Source: Luteimonas rhizosphaerae
GTDB taxonomy: Bacteria > Pseudomonadota > Gammaproteobacteria > Xanthomonadales > Xanthomonadaceae
Direction: 5' to 3'
Assembly: GCF_002849595.1 (NCBI RefSeq)
Contig: NZ_NRQR01000020.1
Span: forward strand, 1-64,000
Length of the DNA: 64,000 bases
The notes below the pieces were generated by a model. The model searched no databases. It had not been told where the DNA came from and was given only the letters and a program-made list of their open reading frames with translations. Made by a program: the position numbers and the translations under genes. This document shows positions 17,082 through 26,397 of the stretch, in pieces (positions within the stretch are counted from its first letter, which is position 1; each line of letters starts with the position of its first letter).

Positions 17082-19420
17082 TTCCTGACACGACCACCGC
17101 TGACCTCACCCCCGCCAACACACCGTTCGTCCCGCGACTGATGCTCGCGACCGACCTCGACGGCACCTTCCTCGCCGGCTCGCCCGCGCACCGCCAGCAG
17201 CTCTACCGCCTGGTCGACCGCCATCCCGAGATCCGCCTGACCTTTGTCACCGGCCGCGGCCTCGAAGCCGTCATGCCGCTGCTGTCCGATCCCAGCCTGC
17301 CGCGCCCCGATTACGTGATCTGCGATGTCGGCGGCACGGTGGTCGACGGCCGCACGCTGCAGCCGATCCAGCCGCTGCAGACCCACATCGACCGCCGCTG
17401 GCCCGGCGAACACGCCGTCGCCGAGGCGATGGCCGGCTTTCCTGGCCTGGTGCGCCAGGACGTGCCGCAGGAACGCCGCTGCTCCTATTTCTGCGAACCC
17501 GGCACGCTCGAGGGCGTGCGCGGCGACATCGAAGCCGCGGCGCGCAAGCTCGACTGCTCGGTGCTGTATTCGGCCGACCGCTATCTCGACATCCTGCCGT
17601 TGAACACCGACAAGGGCCGCACCCTGGCCGCGCTGGCCGATCATCTGGACCTGCCGCGCGAACGCGTGTTGGTCGCCGGCGACACGCTCAACGACCTGTC
17701 GATGTACACCTCGGGCTTCCAGGGCGTGTGCGTCGGCGAATCCGAGCCGGCACTGGTCGATGCGACCAACCAGCTGGCGAACGTGTTCCATGCGCGCGAG
17801 CCCGGCTGCGGCGGCATTCTCGAAGCGATCGCGCATTTCGACCTGCTCGAAGCCGACGATCCGCACCTGAAGATCCGCGCGCCCGAAGCCACCGGCCAGT
17901 CCGATCTGGTGATGGTCTACCACCGCCTGCCTTACGAGGAATACGTCGAGGACGGTGAGCGCAATCGCCGCCGGCCCACGTCGCCCAACGGCATCATTCC
18001 CAGCCTGCTCGGTTTCTTCGGCAGCGGGCAGAAAGGCTCGTGGGTCGCGTGGAGCGTCGACGATCCCAAGCTCGGCAAGTTCGAGACCCGCACGCCGGTC
18101 GACGCCGATGCCTATCCCAACCTGACCGTCGCACGCGTGCCTCTGTCGAAGACGGAAGTCGACGCGTTCTACAAGCGCTTCTCGAAGGAAGCGTTCTGGC
18201 CGCTGCTGCACACGTTCTGGGAGCGCGCGCGGTTCCGCGAAGAAGACTGGAAGATCTACCTGCGCGTGAACCGCAAGTTCGCCGAGGCGACCGCCGCCGA
18301 AGCCGCACCGGGCGCGACCGTCTGGCTGCACGACTACAACCTGTGGATGGTGCCGGCCTACCTGCGCGAACTGCGGCCGGACGTGCGCATCGCGTTCTTC
18401 CACCACACGTACTTCCCGTCCGCCGACGTCTTCAACGTCGTGCCGTGGCGCCGCGAGATCCTCGGCAGTCTGATGCAGTGCGACTACATCGGCTTCCACA
18501 TCCCGCGCCAGGTCGAGAACTTCGTCGATGTGGTGCGCGGCGCGATGCCGACCGAAGTTCTGACGCGCGAAGGCTGCGCGCCGCGCTTCCTGACCTACGG
18601 TTGCGCCGTGGGCCTCGACAACGTCACCACCCGGCTGCGGGTCGGCGACCGCACGATCGGGCTCGGCGCGCATCCGGTCGGCACCGACCTCAAGCGCATC
18701 CGCGACGGCCTGGCGCACCCCAAGGTGCGCGTGCGACTGGAACAGATCCGCCGCGAGTTCAGCGGTCGCAAGCTGGTGCTCTCGGTCGAGCGCCTCGACT
18801 ACACCAAGGGCTCGCTGGAGAAGCTGCTCGCGTTCGAACGCCTGCTCGAGACCCAGCCCGAGCTCAAGGGCAAGGTCAACATGCTGATGATCTGCGTGCC
18901 GGCGGCCAAGGAAATGACCGTCTACCGCCAGCTGCAGACGCAGATCGAGCAGGCCGTGGGGCGGATCAACGGCCAGCATTCGATGCTCGACTGGACGCCG
19001 GTGCGGTTCTTCGCGCGCGGCTTCGCGTTTGAGGAAGTGCTGGCGCACTACGCCGCGGCCGACGTCATGTGGATCACGCCGCTGCGTGACGGCCTGAACC
19101 TCGTCGCGAAGGAATTCGTCGCCGCCCACGGCATCGAGGGCAGCGCGGGGACGCTGGTGCTCTCGGAGTTCGCCGGTGCCGCCGCCGAACTCAAGGGCGC
19201 TGTGCTGACCAATCCGCACGACCAGGCGGACCTGGTCGCCGGCCTGCGCCAGGCGCTGAAGATGCCCGAGCACGAAGCCGTCGGTCGCCAGCGCCAGCTG
19301 TTCGACATCGTCAGCCACTACGATGTCGAGCGCTGGGGACGCGACTTCCTCGACGCGGTGCAGACCAGCGGCAGCGGCGCGGACCGGCATCGCTACGCGA
19401 TGCGCGGACTCGCCGCCTGA
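17078..19420 (+). CDS. ggpPS: Bifunctional glucosylglycerol-phosphate phosphatase/synthase
   Basis: A 780-aa fusion predicted to make the compatible solute glucosylglycerol: ADP-glucose plus glycerol-3-phosphate gives glucosylglycerol-phosphate, which is then dephosphorylated. Residues about 20-265 are a HAD phosphatase of the sucrose-phosphatase type (TDLDGTF with D26 and D28; GDTLNDLSM near residue 200). Residues about 275-770 are a GT20 synthase related to trehalose-6-phosphate synthase (HDYNLWMVPAYLR, FFHHTYFPSADVF, SVERLDYTKG, LRDGLNLVAKEFVA, LSEFAGAA). This HAD-first order matches the Stenotrophomonas enzyme rather than cyanobacterial separate proteins. The start is TTG at 17078, overlapping the MFS stop (TTGA), with AGGA 7 bases upstream. 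A plain trehalose-phosphate synthase is the alternative. Confidence 0.9.
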   Translation: MIPDTTTADLTPANTPFVPRLMLATDLDGTFLAGSPAHRQQLYRLVDRHPEIRLTFVTGRGLEAVMPLLSDPSLPRPDYVICDVGGTVVDGRTLQPIQPLQTHIDRRWPGEHAVAEAMAGFPGLVRQDVPQERRCSYFCEPGTLEGVRGDIEAAARKLDCSVLYSADRYLDILPLNTDKGRTLAALADHLDLPRERVLVAGDTLNDLSMYTSGFQGVCVGESEPALVDATNQLANVFHAREPGCGGILEAIAHFDLLEADDPHLKIRAPEATGQSDLVMVYHRLPYEEYVEDGERNRRRPTSPNGIIPSLLGFFGSGQKGSWVAWSVDDPKLGKFETRTPVDADAYPNLTVARVPLSKTEVDAFYKRFSKEAFWPLLHTFWERARFREEDWKIYLRVNRKFAEATAAEAAPGATVWLHDYNLWMVPAYLRELRPDVRIAFFHHTYFPSADVFNVVPWRREILGSLMQCDYIGFHIPRQVENFVDVVRGAMPTEVLTREGCAPRFLTYGCAVGLDNVTTRLRVGDRTIGLGAHPVGTDLKRIRDGLAHPKVRVRLEQIRREFSGRKLVLSVERLDYTKGSLEKLLAFERLLETQPELKGKVNMLMICVPAAKEMTVYRQLQTQIEQAVGRINGQHSMLDWTPVRFFARGFAFEEVLAHYAAADVMWITPLRDGLNLVAKEFVAAHGIEGSAGTLVLSEFAGAAAELKGAVLTNPHDQADLVAGLRQALKMPEHEAVGRQRQLFDIVSHYDVERWGRDFLDAVQTSGSGADRHRYAMRGLAA

Positions 19421-19432
19421 CGTGCGGCACGC

Positions 19433-19465
19433 GGGCCGCGACCGGGGATTCACCCGGCGCGGCCC
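19433..19465 (+). terminator. Hairpin downstream of ggpPS
   Basis: Inverted repeat GGGCCGCG (19433-19440) with CGCGGCCC (19458-19465), extended inward by CCGGG/CCCGG. It starts 12 bases after the ggpPS stop. No T-run follows, so a terminator or 3' stabilizer role is inferred from position only. Confidence 0.5.
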
Positions 19466-19499
19466 AGACTGCACACTCCCCAACCCAGAGGCCGACCGC

Positions 19500-19925
19500 A
19501 TGCGCCAGACCCTTCCGCTTCTGCTGATCGCCGGTCTGTTGACCGCGTGCGGCAGCGATCCGCCGCCGACGCCCGCCGCCGATACGGCACCAGTGACGAC
19601 GCCTGCGCCGGCGCCGGCACCTGTCGACGATGCCGAAGACGTTCCCGCCACGGGATCGCTGGCGGCGCGCGAGTCCGCGGCCGAGCCGTCCTCCACGGTC
19701 GACTATGACTGCGAGGGCATGCGCATGACCGTCGCGTTCGAGAACGAAGGCGAGGTGGCGAAATTCATCGTCGACGACGTGACCCACGCCCTCGATACCG
19801 CGTCGGCCGACTCCGGCGCGCGTTACACCGACGACGCGGGCAACCAGCTGTGGACCCACGGCACCGACGAGGCGCGGCTGTCGCTGGCCGGCCAGTCCGA
19901 ACGCAACTGCACGCGCGTGTACTGA
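19500..19925 (+). CDS. MliC-like (C-type lysozyme inhibitor domain) lipoprotein
   Basis: A 141-aa predicted lipoprotein with lipobox LLTAC (Cys17), a Pro/Ala-rich linker to about residue 45, and a C-terminal domain beginning VDYDCEGMRMTVAFEN. The first-strand Cys, the SGARYTDDAGNQLWTHG segment and a final RNCTRVY cysteine match the MliC fold, in which the two cysteines form a disulfide and the SGxxY loop enters the lysozyme active site. Likely an outer-membrane-anchored periplasmic protein; lysozyme inhibition itself is an inference. Confidence 0.75.
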   Translation: MRQTLPLLLIAGLLTACGSDPPPTPAADTAPVTTPAPAPAPVDDAEDVPATGSLAARESAAEPSSTVDYDCEGMRMTVAFENEGEVAKFIVDDVTHALDTASADSGARYTDDAGNQLWTHGTDEARLSLAGQSERNCTRVY

Positions 19926-20110
19926 TCCGGCGCCGCAGTGCGTGACTGCGGCCTCGTGCGGACCGACATCGACGGCGCCTCCGGGCGCCGTTTCCATGTG
20001 CACCGGACGGTTGGCGACGCGTCCACGGTGCGGGTGACCGACCAAGGTCTATCTGCGGTCGCGACGCGTCGCCGTTATCGTGTGCAGCCGTCCCCCGCCG
20101 GCCCCCTTCC

Positions 20111-21415
20111 ATGTTCCAGCGCGCCACCCGCCTGTCCGTCCGTCTCGTCGAACGGTTCCTGCCCGACGCCTACGTCTTCGTCCTGATCTTCACCGCGCTC
20201 GCGGCGAGCGCCGCGCTGGCGATCGAACGCACCGCGCCGCTCGAGCTCGTGCGCTATTGGGGTACCGGGTTCTGGGAACTGCTCGGGTTCTCGATGCAGA
20301 TGCTGCTGGTGCTGGTCACCGGCTTCATTCTCGCCAAGACCCCGCCGGTCAAGCGCGGCCTCACCTGGCTGGCCTCGCGTTGCCGCACGCCCCGAAACGC
20401 GATCGTCGTCGTGACCCTGGTGGCGATGGCGGCGAACTGGATCAACTGGGGCTTCGGCCTGGTCATCGGCGCGCTGTTCGCGCGTGAAGTCGCCCGGCAT
20501 GTGCGCGTGGATTACCGCCTGCTGGTGGCCAGCGCGTACTCCGGTTTCATCATCTGGCACGGCGGACTGTCGGGATCGATCCCGCTGACCATCGCGACCG
20601 AGGGGCATTTTATGCAGGACGCCATCGGCCTGGTGCCGACGTCGCAGACGCTATTCGCGCCGTTCAACCTGCTGATCATCGCGTTGCTGGTCGTCGTCGT
20701 GCCGCTGGTCAACCGCGCGATGACGCCGCCCGACCAGGACGCCGTGCTGTTCACGCCGCCCGACGATCCCGAGCCACCGCTCCTCGCCGCCGATGCCACG
20801 CCGGCCGAGCGGCTCGAACACGGCTGGGTCCTGTCGGTCGCGGTCGGCGTCGCCGGGCTGGTCTATCTCGCCGACCACTTCATCGGCGGCGGCGGGCTCA
20901 ACCTCAACATCGTCAACTACGGCTTCCTGATGCTGGGCATCGTGCTGCACCGCACGCCGGCGCGTCTGCTGGCCGCATTGCAGGAAGCGATCAAGGGCGG
21001 CGCGGGCATCGTCGTCCAGTTCCCGTTCTACGCCGGCATCATGGCGATCCTGGTGCAGTCCGGTCTCGCGACGACGCTGTCGGAATGGTTCGCCTCGTTC
21101 GCGACCGCCGGCAGCCTGCCGGCCTGGACCTTCCTGTCGGCGGGGCTGATCAACCTGTTCGTGCCGTCGGGCGGTGGCCAGTGGGCGGTGCAGGCGCCGG
21201 TGATGATTCCCGCGGCGCAGGCGCTCGGCGCCGACCTGCCACGCGTCGCGATGGCCGTGGCCTGGGGCGATGCCTGGACGAGCATGCTGCAGCCGTTCTT
21301 TGCCCTGCCGCTGCTCGCGATCGCAGGCCTGAAGATCAAGGACATCATGGGCTACTGCCTGATCCTGCTGGTGGCCTCAGGCACGGTGATCGGACTGGTA
21401 CTCGCGCTGTTCTGA
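20111..21415 (+). CDS. Short-chain fatty acid transporter (AtoE family)
   Basis: A 434-aa polytopic inner-membrane protein of the AtoE/TIGR00366 family of short-chain fatty acid uptake proteins. Visible: about 10 to 12 hydrophobic segments, the conserved ANWINWGFGLV motif, SGFIIWHGGLSGSIPL, and near the C-terminus NLFVPSGGGQWAVQAPV and WGDAWTSMLQPFF. The ATG at 20111 follows a short spacer from the upstream lipoprotein and its own leader. Substrate (acetoacetate, butyrate or other) cannot be fixed; no ato degradation genes are adjacent. Confidence 0.88.
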   Translation: MFQRATRLSVRLVERFLPDAYVFVLIFTALAASAALAIERTAPLELVRYWGTGFWELLGFSMQMLLVLVTGFILAKTPPVKRGLTWLASRCRTPRNAIVVVTLVAMAANWINWGFGLVIGALFAREVARHVRVDYRLLVASAYSGFIIWHGGLSGSIPLTIATEGHFMQDAIGLVPTSQTLFAPFNLLIIALLVVVVPLVNRAMTPPDQDAVLFTPPDDPEPPLLAADATPAERLEHGWVLSVAVGVAGLVYLADHFIGGGGLNLNIVNYGFLMLGIVLHRTPARLLAALQEAIKGGAGIVVQFPFYAGIMAILVQSGLATTLSEWFASFATAGSLPAWTFLSAGLINLFVPSGGGQWAVQAPVMIPAAQALGADLPRVAMAVAWGDAWTSMLQPFFALPLLAIAGLKIKDIMGYCLILLVASGTVIGLVLALF

Positions 21416-21611
21416 GCGCGACCTGCGCGCGATTGCCGATCGGGCGCTGCGCTCGCGACGCCACCGCCATACGAGGCATAGGTCGGCGTTCCTCGTGCAT
21501 GACAGGCGCGTTCGACCCTCGCGAAAACGCCAGCCCCGGACAGGCCGAAGCCGTCGTCGTATCGCACGATGAATCGAAGATGCGGTTCGTCAGCGAACGC
21601 GCGCGCCGGGT

Positions 21612-21689
21612 TCAGCGTCGCGTCGAGGCCCGTCGCGACGAACGCCGGCGGAACAGCCGGTAGGCGATGAGAAGAATCCACTTGAACAT
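21612..21689 (-). CDS. 25-codon truncated DUF1328-like mini-ORF
   Basis: Begins MFKWILLIAYRLF and then turns into an Arg-rich tail before TGA. The first residues resemble the start of the intact DUF1328 gene 230 bases upstream on the same strand (MIKWAIIFAVIGL). The 16 bases up to and including ATG (CCAGGAGCGCGTCATG) are identical in both. It looks like the remnant of a paralogue truncated early, or a very small membrane peptide; the shared leader favours a duplicated gene. Confidence 0.5.
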   Translation of the reverse strand: MFKWILLIAYRLFRRRSSRRASTRR

Positions 21690-21753
21690 GACGCGCTCCT
21701 GGTTGGGAAAATCCGGTTGCGCGTGACTGCGTGAGACAGGGTGCGGTTCCGAA

Positions 21754-21797
21754 GGCGTGCAGTCTTCCAACTGTGGGGTCCTGTCCGCGTGAACGCA
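21754..21797 (-). promoter_or_regulatory. Copy 1 of a promoter-like bipartite element
   Basis: Read on the minus strand: TGCGTTCAC, 18-base spacer, then TTGGAAGACTGCACGCC. The same two blocks with the same 18-base spacing occur upstream of the DUF1328 gene. Located 64 bases before the mini-ORF start. Spacing fits a -35/-10 pair, but the sequences do not match the housekeeping consensus, so an alternative sigma factor or activator is possible. Confidence 0.45.
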
Positions 21798-21918
21798 GCC
21801 GACGTCGGCGCGCGTGGTCGCGAGGCCACGACGGCTGCGATCACCCGGCGTCCCTACAGCACGACGCCCGCGTCGCCAGGGGCGGACGCGGGCGTGCGGG
21901 TGGCGCGTGCTGCCGCTG

Positions 21919-22095
21919 CTATTTCGCGATCTTTCTCGCAGCCGTCAGTCCGATGACGAACAGGATGACCGCGATGATGATGGCCGCCCAGAACAGGAAT
22001 TTCGCGATGCCCATCGAGGCACCGGCGACGCCGCTGAATCCGAGCGCGCCTGCGATCAGACCGATGACGGCAAAGATGATGGCCCACTTGATCAT
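21919..22095 (-). CDS. DUF1328 family small membrane protein
   Basis: A 58-aa protein with two hydrophobic helices (about residues 3-22 and 33-52) joined by a Gly-rich turn, SGVAGASMGIAKF. This is the DUF1328 pattern of YtjA-like small inner-membrane proteins often linked to stress responses. Start ATG at 22095 with a CCAGGAG ribosome site. It has an upstream bipartite promoter element and a truncated paralogue immediately downstream. Confidence 0.9.
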   Translation of the reverse strand: MIKWAIIFAVIGLIAGALGFSGVAGASMGIAKFLFWAAIIIAVILFVIGLTAARKIAK

Positions 22096-22115
22096 GACGC
22101 GCTCCTGGTGTCGGG

Positions 22116-22159
22116 GGCGCAGAGTCTTGCAACGCCCTCGTCCCGCCGGTGTGAACGCA
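22116..22159 (-). promoter_or_regulatory. Copy 2 of the promoter-like bipartite element
   Basis: Minus-strand TGCGTTCAC, 18-base spacer, TTGCAAGACTCTGCGCC, ending 20 bases before the DUF1328 start codon. Conservation of both blocks and exact spacing between the two copies, while the spacer bases differ, argues for function as a promoter rather than simple recent duplication. Confidence 0.5.
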
Positions 22160-22858
22160 TCACGTGCGATGCGCGCGCGTCCGTCGCCAGAGCAGTGCCG
22201 TGGCCGCGGCGAGCCAGCCGATCAGCAGCGCGATCACCGTTTTCTGCGCGAGTCCGCGCGGCGCTTCGCGCCACAACGCGAGCATCCACACCGAGGCGAA
22301 GCACAGCAGCGCCCATGGCAGCAGCCAGCCCGCCTGCGCGCGCCAGCCCGGATCGACCCGCAAGCGCCACGCCTGCAACACGATGCCGGTCGCCGTGCAC
22401 AGGAACGCGGCCTGCGCGGACACGCCGTGGACCAGGCCTTCGAAGCTCGCATCGACGCCCGGCAGATCCATCCAGGCGTAGGCCGTCGTGGTCAGCGACA
22501 TGCCGCCGATCACGAACAGCAGCAGCGGTGCGCCGCTGCGGGCCGCCGGCACCGTCGCCTGGTACAGGCCCCAGGCCAGCGCGATCATCGCGATGCCCAG
22601 CGTCGCGTACGCGGCCTGCAACAACGGCCCCCAGTCGCCGATCAGATACAGGCTCATCTGGCTCCGCACCGGATCGAGCTCCGGGCGCAGCAGATGCAGT
22701 GCGATCGCGGCAGCCGTGAAGCAGACCAGGCCGGCGGCCGCGAGCCGCGGCCAGACCGAAGCGAGCGCTGGCATCGCCTCCGCCCGGGTCGGGACATGTG
22801 TCGTAACGGGAGAGCCGGATGGGGACATCGCGAAGGCGGCGCGGGGACGTTCGCCCAT
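22160..22858 (-). CDS. DUF998-like integral membrane protein
   Basis: About 232 aa with six predicted membrane helices. The segment HLLRPELDPVRSQMSLY after the first helix is the conserved DUF998 signature (LRPxxxPxxxxxSxY). Function unknown. Several in-frame ATGs exist (22858, 22828, 22774) and none has a convincing ribosome site, so the start is arbitrary within the first 30 residues. Divergent from the ROK gene. Confidence 0.8.
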   Translation of the reverse strand: MGERPRAAFAMSPSGSPVTTHVPTRAEAMPALASVWPRLAAAGLVCFTAAAIALHLLRPELDPVRSQMSLYLIGDWGPLLQAAYATLGIAMIALAWGLYQATVPAARSGAPLLLFVIGGMSLTTTAYAWMDLPGVDASFEGLVHGVSAQAAFLCTATGIVLQAWRLRVDPGWRAQAGWLLPWALLCFASVWMLALWREAPRGLAQKTVIALLIGWLAAATALLWRRTRAHRT

Positions 22859-22929
22859 GCTAGCCACCGTCACGCCTCCTGTCCCCGTCGCGGGCAACGA
22901 TGCCGGCCATCGCCCGACATCGACCGCCC

Positions 22930-23981
22930 ATGACCCGCGCCCGCGACAACCGCCACCGGCATGCCGCCACCCATCTGCCCGGCCTGCGCATCGACAGCTG
23001 CAATCTCGCGCTGCGGAAACCGGATGGCGACGGCTTCATCGGCGATCGCGCCAGCCAGACCGCGTTCCGCGCCCTGCTCGACGCGCGGCGGCGCCAGCCT
23101 TCAGCGACGATCGGGATCCCTTCGGCCGCACGCCGACCGAGGCGATTCCCAAGAAGGACATCGATCTCGTCCTGGTCGGCGGCGATGCCGACGCCGCGCA
23201 CCTCGTCCACACCGCGATCGAAGACCATGCGCAGCGGCTGGCGGACGTCGTCCGGTGTTTCCTCGCGCAACCGGAGTGGGACGGCGTCAAGCGCGTCGTC
23301 ATCGGCGGTGGCTTTCCGGGCAGCCGCGCGGGCGCGCTCTCGGTGCGCCGCGCCGGTCGTCTGCTGAAGCTGGCGCGGGCCGGCGTCGATCTCACCCCGT
23401 TGCGCCACGATGGCGACGATGCCGGCCTGCTCGGCTGGGTGCCGCTGGCGCCTGCCAGTGCGCATCGCCACGACGCATTCCTCGCGGTCGACATCGGCGG
23501 GACCAACATCCGGTGCGGCATCGTCGCGCCGCGTGTCGAGTCGCGCGATGACGGCGGCCACGCCAAGGTGCTCGAGCGCACCCAATGGCGGCACGCGGAC
23601 GAATCGACCGATCGCGCCGCTGCCGTTGCGCGGACCGCAGCCATGCTCAACGGCCTGATCACCCACGCACGCACGCTGCGCATGCGGCTCGCGCCGTTCG
23701 TCGGCATCGCGTGTCCGGGACAGATCGACCCGAATGGCGCGATCACCCACGGCGCACAGAACCTGCCCGGTGACTGGGAGGCGGAAGACTTCCGCCTGGC
23801 CGATGCGCTGCGCGAGCGGCTCGACCGCATCGGCGGCCGCGCGCCGGTCGTCCGGCTGCACAACGACGCCATCGTGCAGGGCCTCAGCGAGGCGTCGCGG
23901 ATGCGGTCGGTCGCGCGCTGGGGCGTGCTGACCATCGGCACCGGGCTCGGCAACGCCAGCTACACGAACCTCCGCACCTGA
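22930..23981 (+). pseudogene. ROK family protein (sugar-kinase-like) with frameshift
   Basis: The first 55 codons (MTRARDNRH..., with LRIDSCNLALRKPDGDGFIG) are in one frame. Homology continues in another from about 23105 (FSDDRDPFGRTPTEAIPKKD). A one-base shift in the GC run at about 23085-23105 explains this. The rest carries LVLVGGDADAAHLVH, the ROK phosphate-binding DIGGTNIRCGI (about 23490) and CPGQIDPNGAITHGAQNLPG, so the catalytic half is intact. The product would be a ROK-type kinase-like or regulatory protein. A sequencing error in the homopolymer-like GC run is quite possible. Confidence 0.8.
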
Positions 23982-24142
23982 ACAGAGCGTGCCGCCGCCG
24001 GGCGTCGTCACGCCCGCGATGCTAGACTCCGCCGTCGGGCCAGGCCCGTTCCGCGTCCCGCGCGACCTGAGCCGTCGTCCGCCTCGCTTCCTCTCCCGCG
24101 TCATCGTCCGTTTCGCGGACGACGCTCTCCAGGAAGCGCGCC

Positions 24143-24811
24143 GTGCCCGGTTATGCCACCCGCAATCTCACTGTCCAGGTCGGCGGTCATCCATTCCGGC
24201 TTCGGGTGCTCAGCGATCGCCAGCAGTTCGCCGATCCCGATGGCCACGGCTCGCGCCTCGGCATCTCGTCGGCACAGTGGTGTCTGTTCGGCCAGTTGTG
24301 GCCGTCCGGTCGCCTGCTCGCGCAGGCGATGGACAAAGCCGACATCGCCGGCAAGCGCATTCTGGAGATCGGATGCGGGATCGGCCTGGCCAGCCTGGTG
24401 CTGCAACGTCGCGGTGCGGACGTCGTGGCATCGGACGTGCACCCGCTGGCCGAACCGTTCCTCGCCTACAACGCCGCGCTCAATGCACTGCCCGCGATCC
24501 ACTACCGGCAGATGCGCTGGGACCATCCCCTCCACACCCTGGGTGACTTCGACATGATCATCGCCAGCGACGTGCTCTACGAACGCGACCACGCGGCGTT
24601 GCTGTCGGGCGTCGTCGAGCGGCATGCGCGGCCGCAGGCCGAGGTGCTGGTGACCGACCCCGGGCGCGGCAACAGCGCGCCGTTCACCCGCATGCTGGGC
24701 GTGCAGGGGTTCGAGGTCACCGAAGCGCGCTGCGCGATGGACGACGCCGACACCGCCGCCGGGCGCGGACAGATCCTGCACTACCGCCGCGCCGGCGTCC
24801 GGCCTGCATGA
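24143..24811 (+). CDS. Class I SAM-dependent methyltransferase
   Basis: A 222-aa methyltransferase with the SAM motif ILEIGCGIGLASLVL (about residue 73), an acidic loop VVASDVHP and the post-motif DMIIASDVLYE. The D-x-x-Y-E pattern and size resemble the METTL21/lysine-methyltransferase-like group, so a protein substrate is plausible but unproven. GTG start at 24143 with AGGAA 8 bases upstream. Its stop overlaps the next gene's ATG (ATGA), so it heads an operon with the YkgJ protein and a small basic protein. Confidence 0.87.
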   Translation: MPGYATRNLTVQVGGHPFRLRVLSDRQQFADPDGHGSRLGISSAQWCLFGQLWPSGRLLAQAMDKADIAGKRILEIGCGIGLASLVLQRRGADVVASDVHPLAEPFLAYNAALNALPAIHYRQMRWDHPLHTLGDFDMIIASDVLYERDHAALLSGVVERHARPQAEVLVTDPGRGNSAPFTRMLGVQGFEVTEARCAMDDADTAAGRGQILHYRRAGVRPA

Positions 24812-25110
24812 GCGATGCGATCGACTGCGACAGATGCGATGCGGTCTGCTGCCGGCTCACCGTCGTGCTGCAGTCCGGCGACGACGTGCCGGAACGCTTC
24901 ACCGACGTCACCGATGCCGGACTGCGGGTGATGGCGCGCGACGAAGAAGGCTGGTGCGTGGCGATCGACGCGGCGCGCATGTGCTGCTCGATCTACGAAA
25001 CGCGCCCCGATGTGTGCCGCCGGTTCGTGATGGCCGGCCCCTACTGCCGCGGGATCCGCGACGATTACGCCGATCGCAATTTGCGCGGCATCCCACTGGT
25101 CATGTACTGA
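24808..25110 (+). CDS. YkgJ family cysteine-cluster protein
   Basis: A 100-aa protein with nine cysteines (C7, C10, C14, C15, C50, C59, C60, C70, C80) in the YkgJ arrangement CxxC..CC...C..CC..RPxxCRRF...YC. Members are thought to bind zinc or an iron-sulfur cluster. Translationally coupled by ATGA to the methyltransferase upstream; the operon suggests functional linkage, for example metal-dependent protein modification (inference). Confidence 0.88.
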   Translation: MSDAIDCDRCDAVCCRLTVVLQSGDDVPERFTDVTDAGLRVMARDEEGWCVAIDAARMCCSIYETRPDVCRRFVMAGPYCRGIRDDYADRNLRGIPLVMY

Positions 25111-25121
25111 CGGAGACGACC

Positions 25122-25370
25122 ATGCCACGAGCCAAGAAACCTGCCCTGCCCCCTTCCAACACCAGCCACCTGTTCGGCGGCCGCAAGCCCAACGACCGCG
25201 GCGCGGCCGTGACCAGCGCGCGCATCGCCGACGACCTCGCGGATTTCCGCAAGTCCGGCGGTCGCATCGAAGTGCTGGGCGTGACCCGCACCCTGATGAA
25301 GGTCGATGCCGAGCCGGCCCCGCCGCCGAAGCCCGAAGCCGCCAAGCCGCGCAAGCGGCGCGAGTCCTGA
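25122..25370 (+). CDS. Small basic protein of unknown function
   Basis: An 82-aa protein, 11 bases after the YkgJ stop with a CGGAG ribosome site. N-terminus is Lys/Pro-rich (MPRAKKPALPP). The middle reads RIADDLADFRKSGGRIEVLG and the tail is a Pro/Lys linker ending KPRKRRES. The middle motif recurs in small Xanthomonad hypothetical proteins, but no function is known. Third gene of the methyltransferase operon. Confidence 0.7.
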   Translation: MPRAKKPALPPSNTSHLFGGRKPNDRGAAVTSARIADDLADFRKSGGRIEVLGVTRTLMKVDAEPAPPPKPEAAKPRKRRES

Positions 25371-25443
25371 CGACACGCGTTCACGCGCAGGACGCCGCAC
25401 CCGCGGCAGCATGCGCGCCCGAGTCCGGACGCCGAGTACGCCG

Positions 25444-26244
<801 letters not shown>

Positions 26245-26397
26245 CGCATGCATGGGAGGCGCTGCCCACGCACCGCCCGCACCATGGCGCGGGCACGGAG
26301 CCGCATGAACCGTCCCCGACTCTCCCTGCGCCTTTCACCGGGGATTCGCGACGCCGCTGCCAGCATCGGCCCCACTTTCCCCGTGGAGCCGCGGATC

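Noticed and set aside
14558-19420. Single 1620-codon rightward frame reaching into ggpPS
   Set aside because: Only the part from 17078 matches proteins; upstream is a shadow of the lipoprotein and MFS genes.
16859-19696. 945-codon open frame antisense to the MFS-ggpPS operon
   Set aside because: GC-rich codon bias keeps the opposite strand open; the sequence is His/Arg/Asp-rich with no family pattern and no ribosome site.
21352-21681. 109-codon leftward frame after the AtoE gene
   Set aside because: Overlaps the transporter end; composition is non-protein-like. The real content there is the short DUF1328-like remnant.
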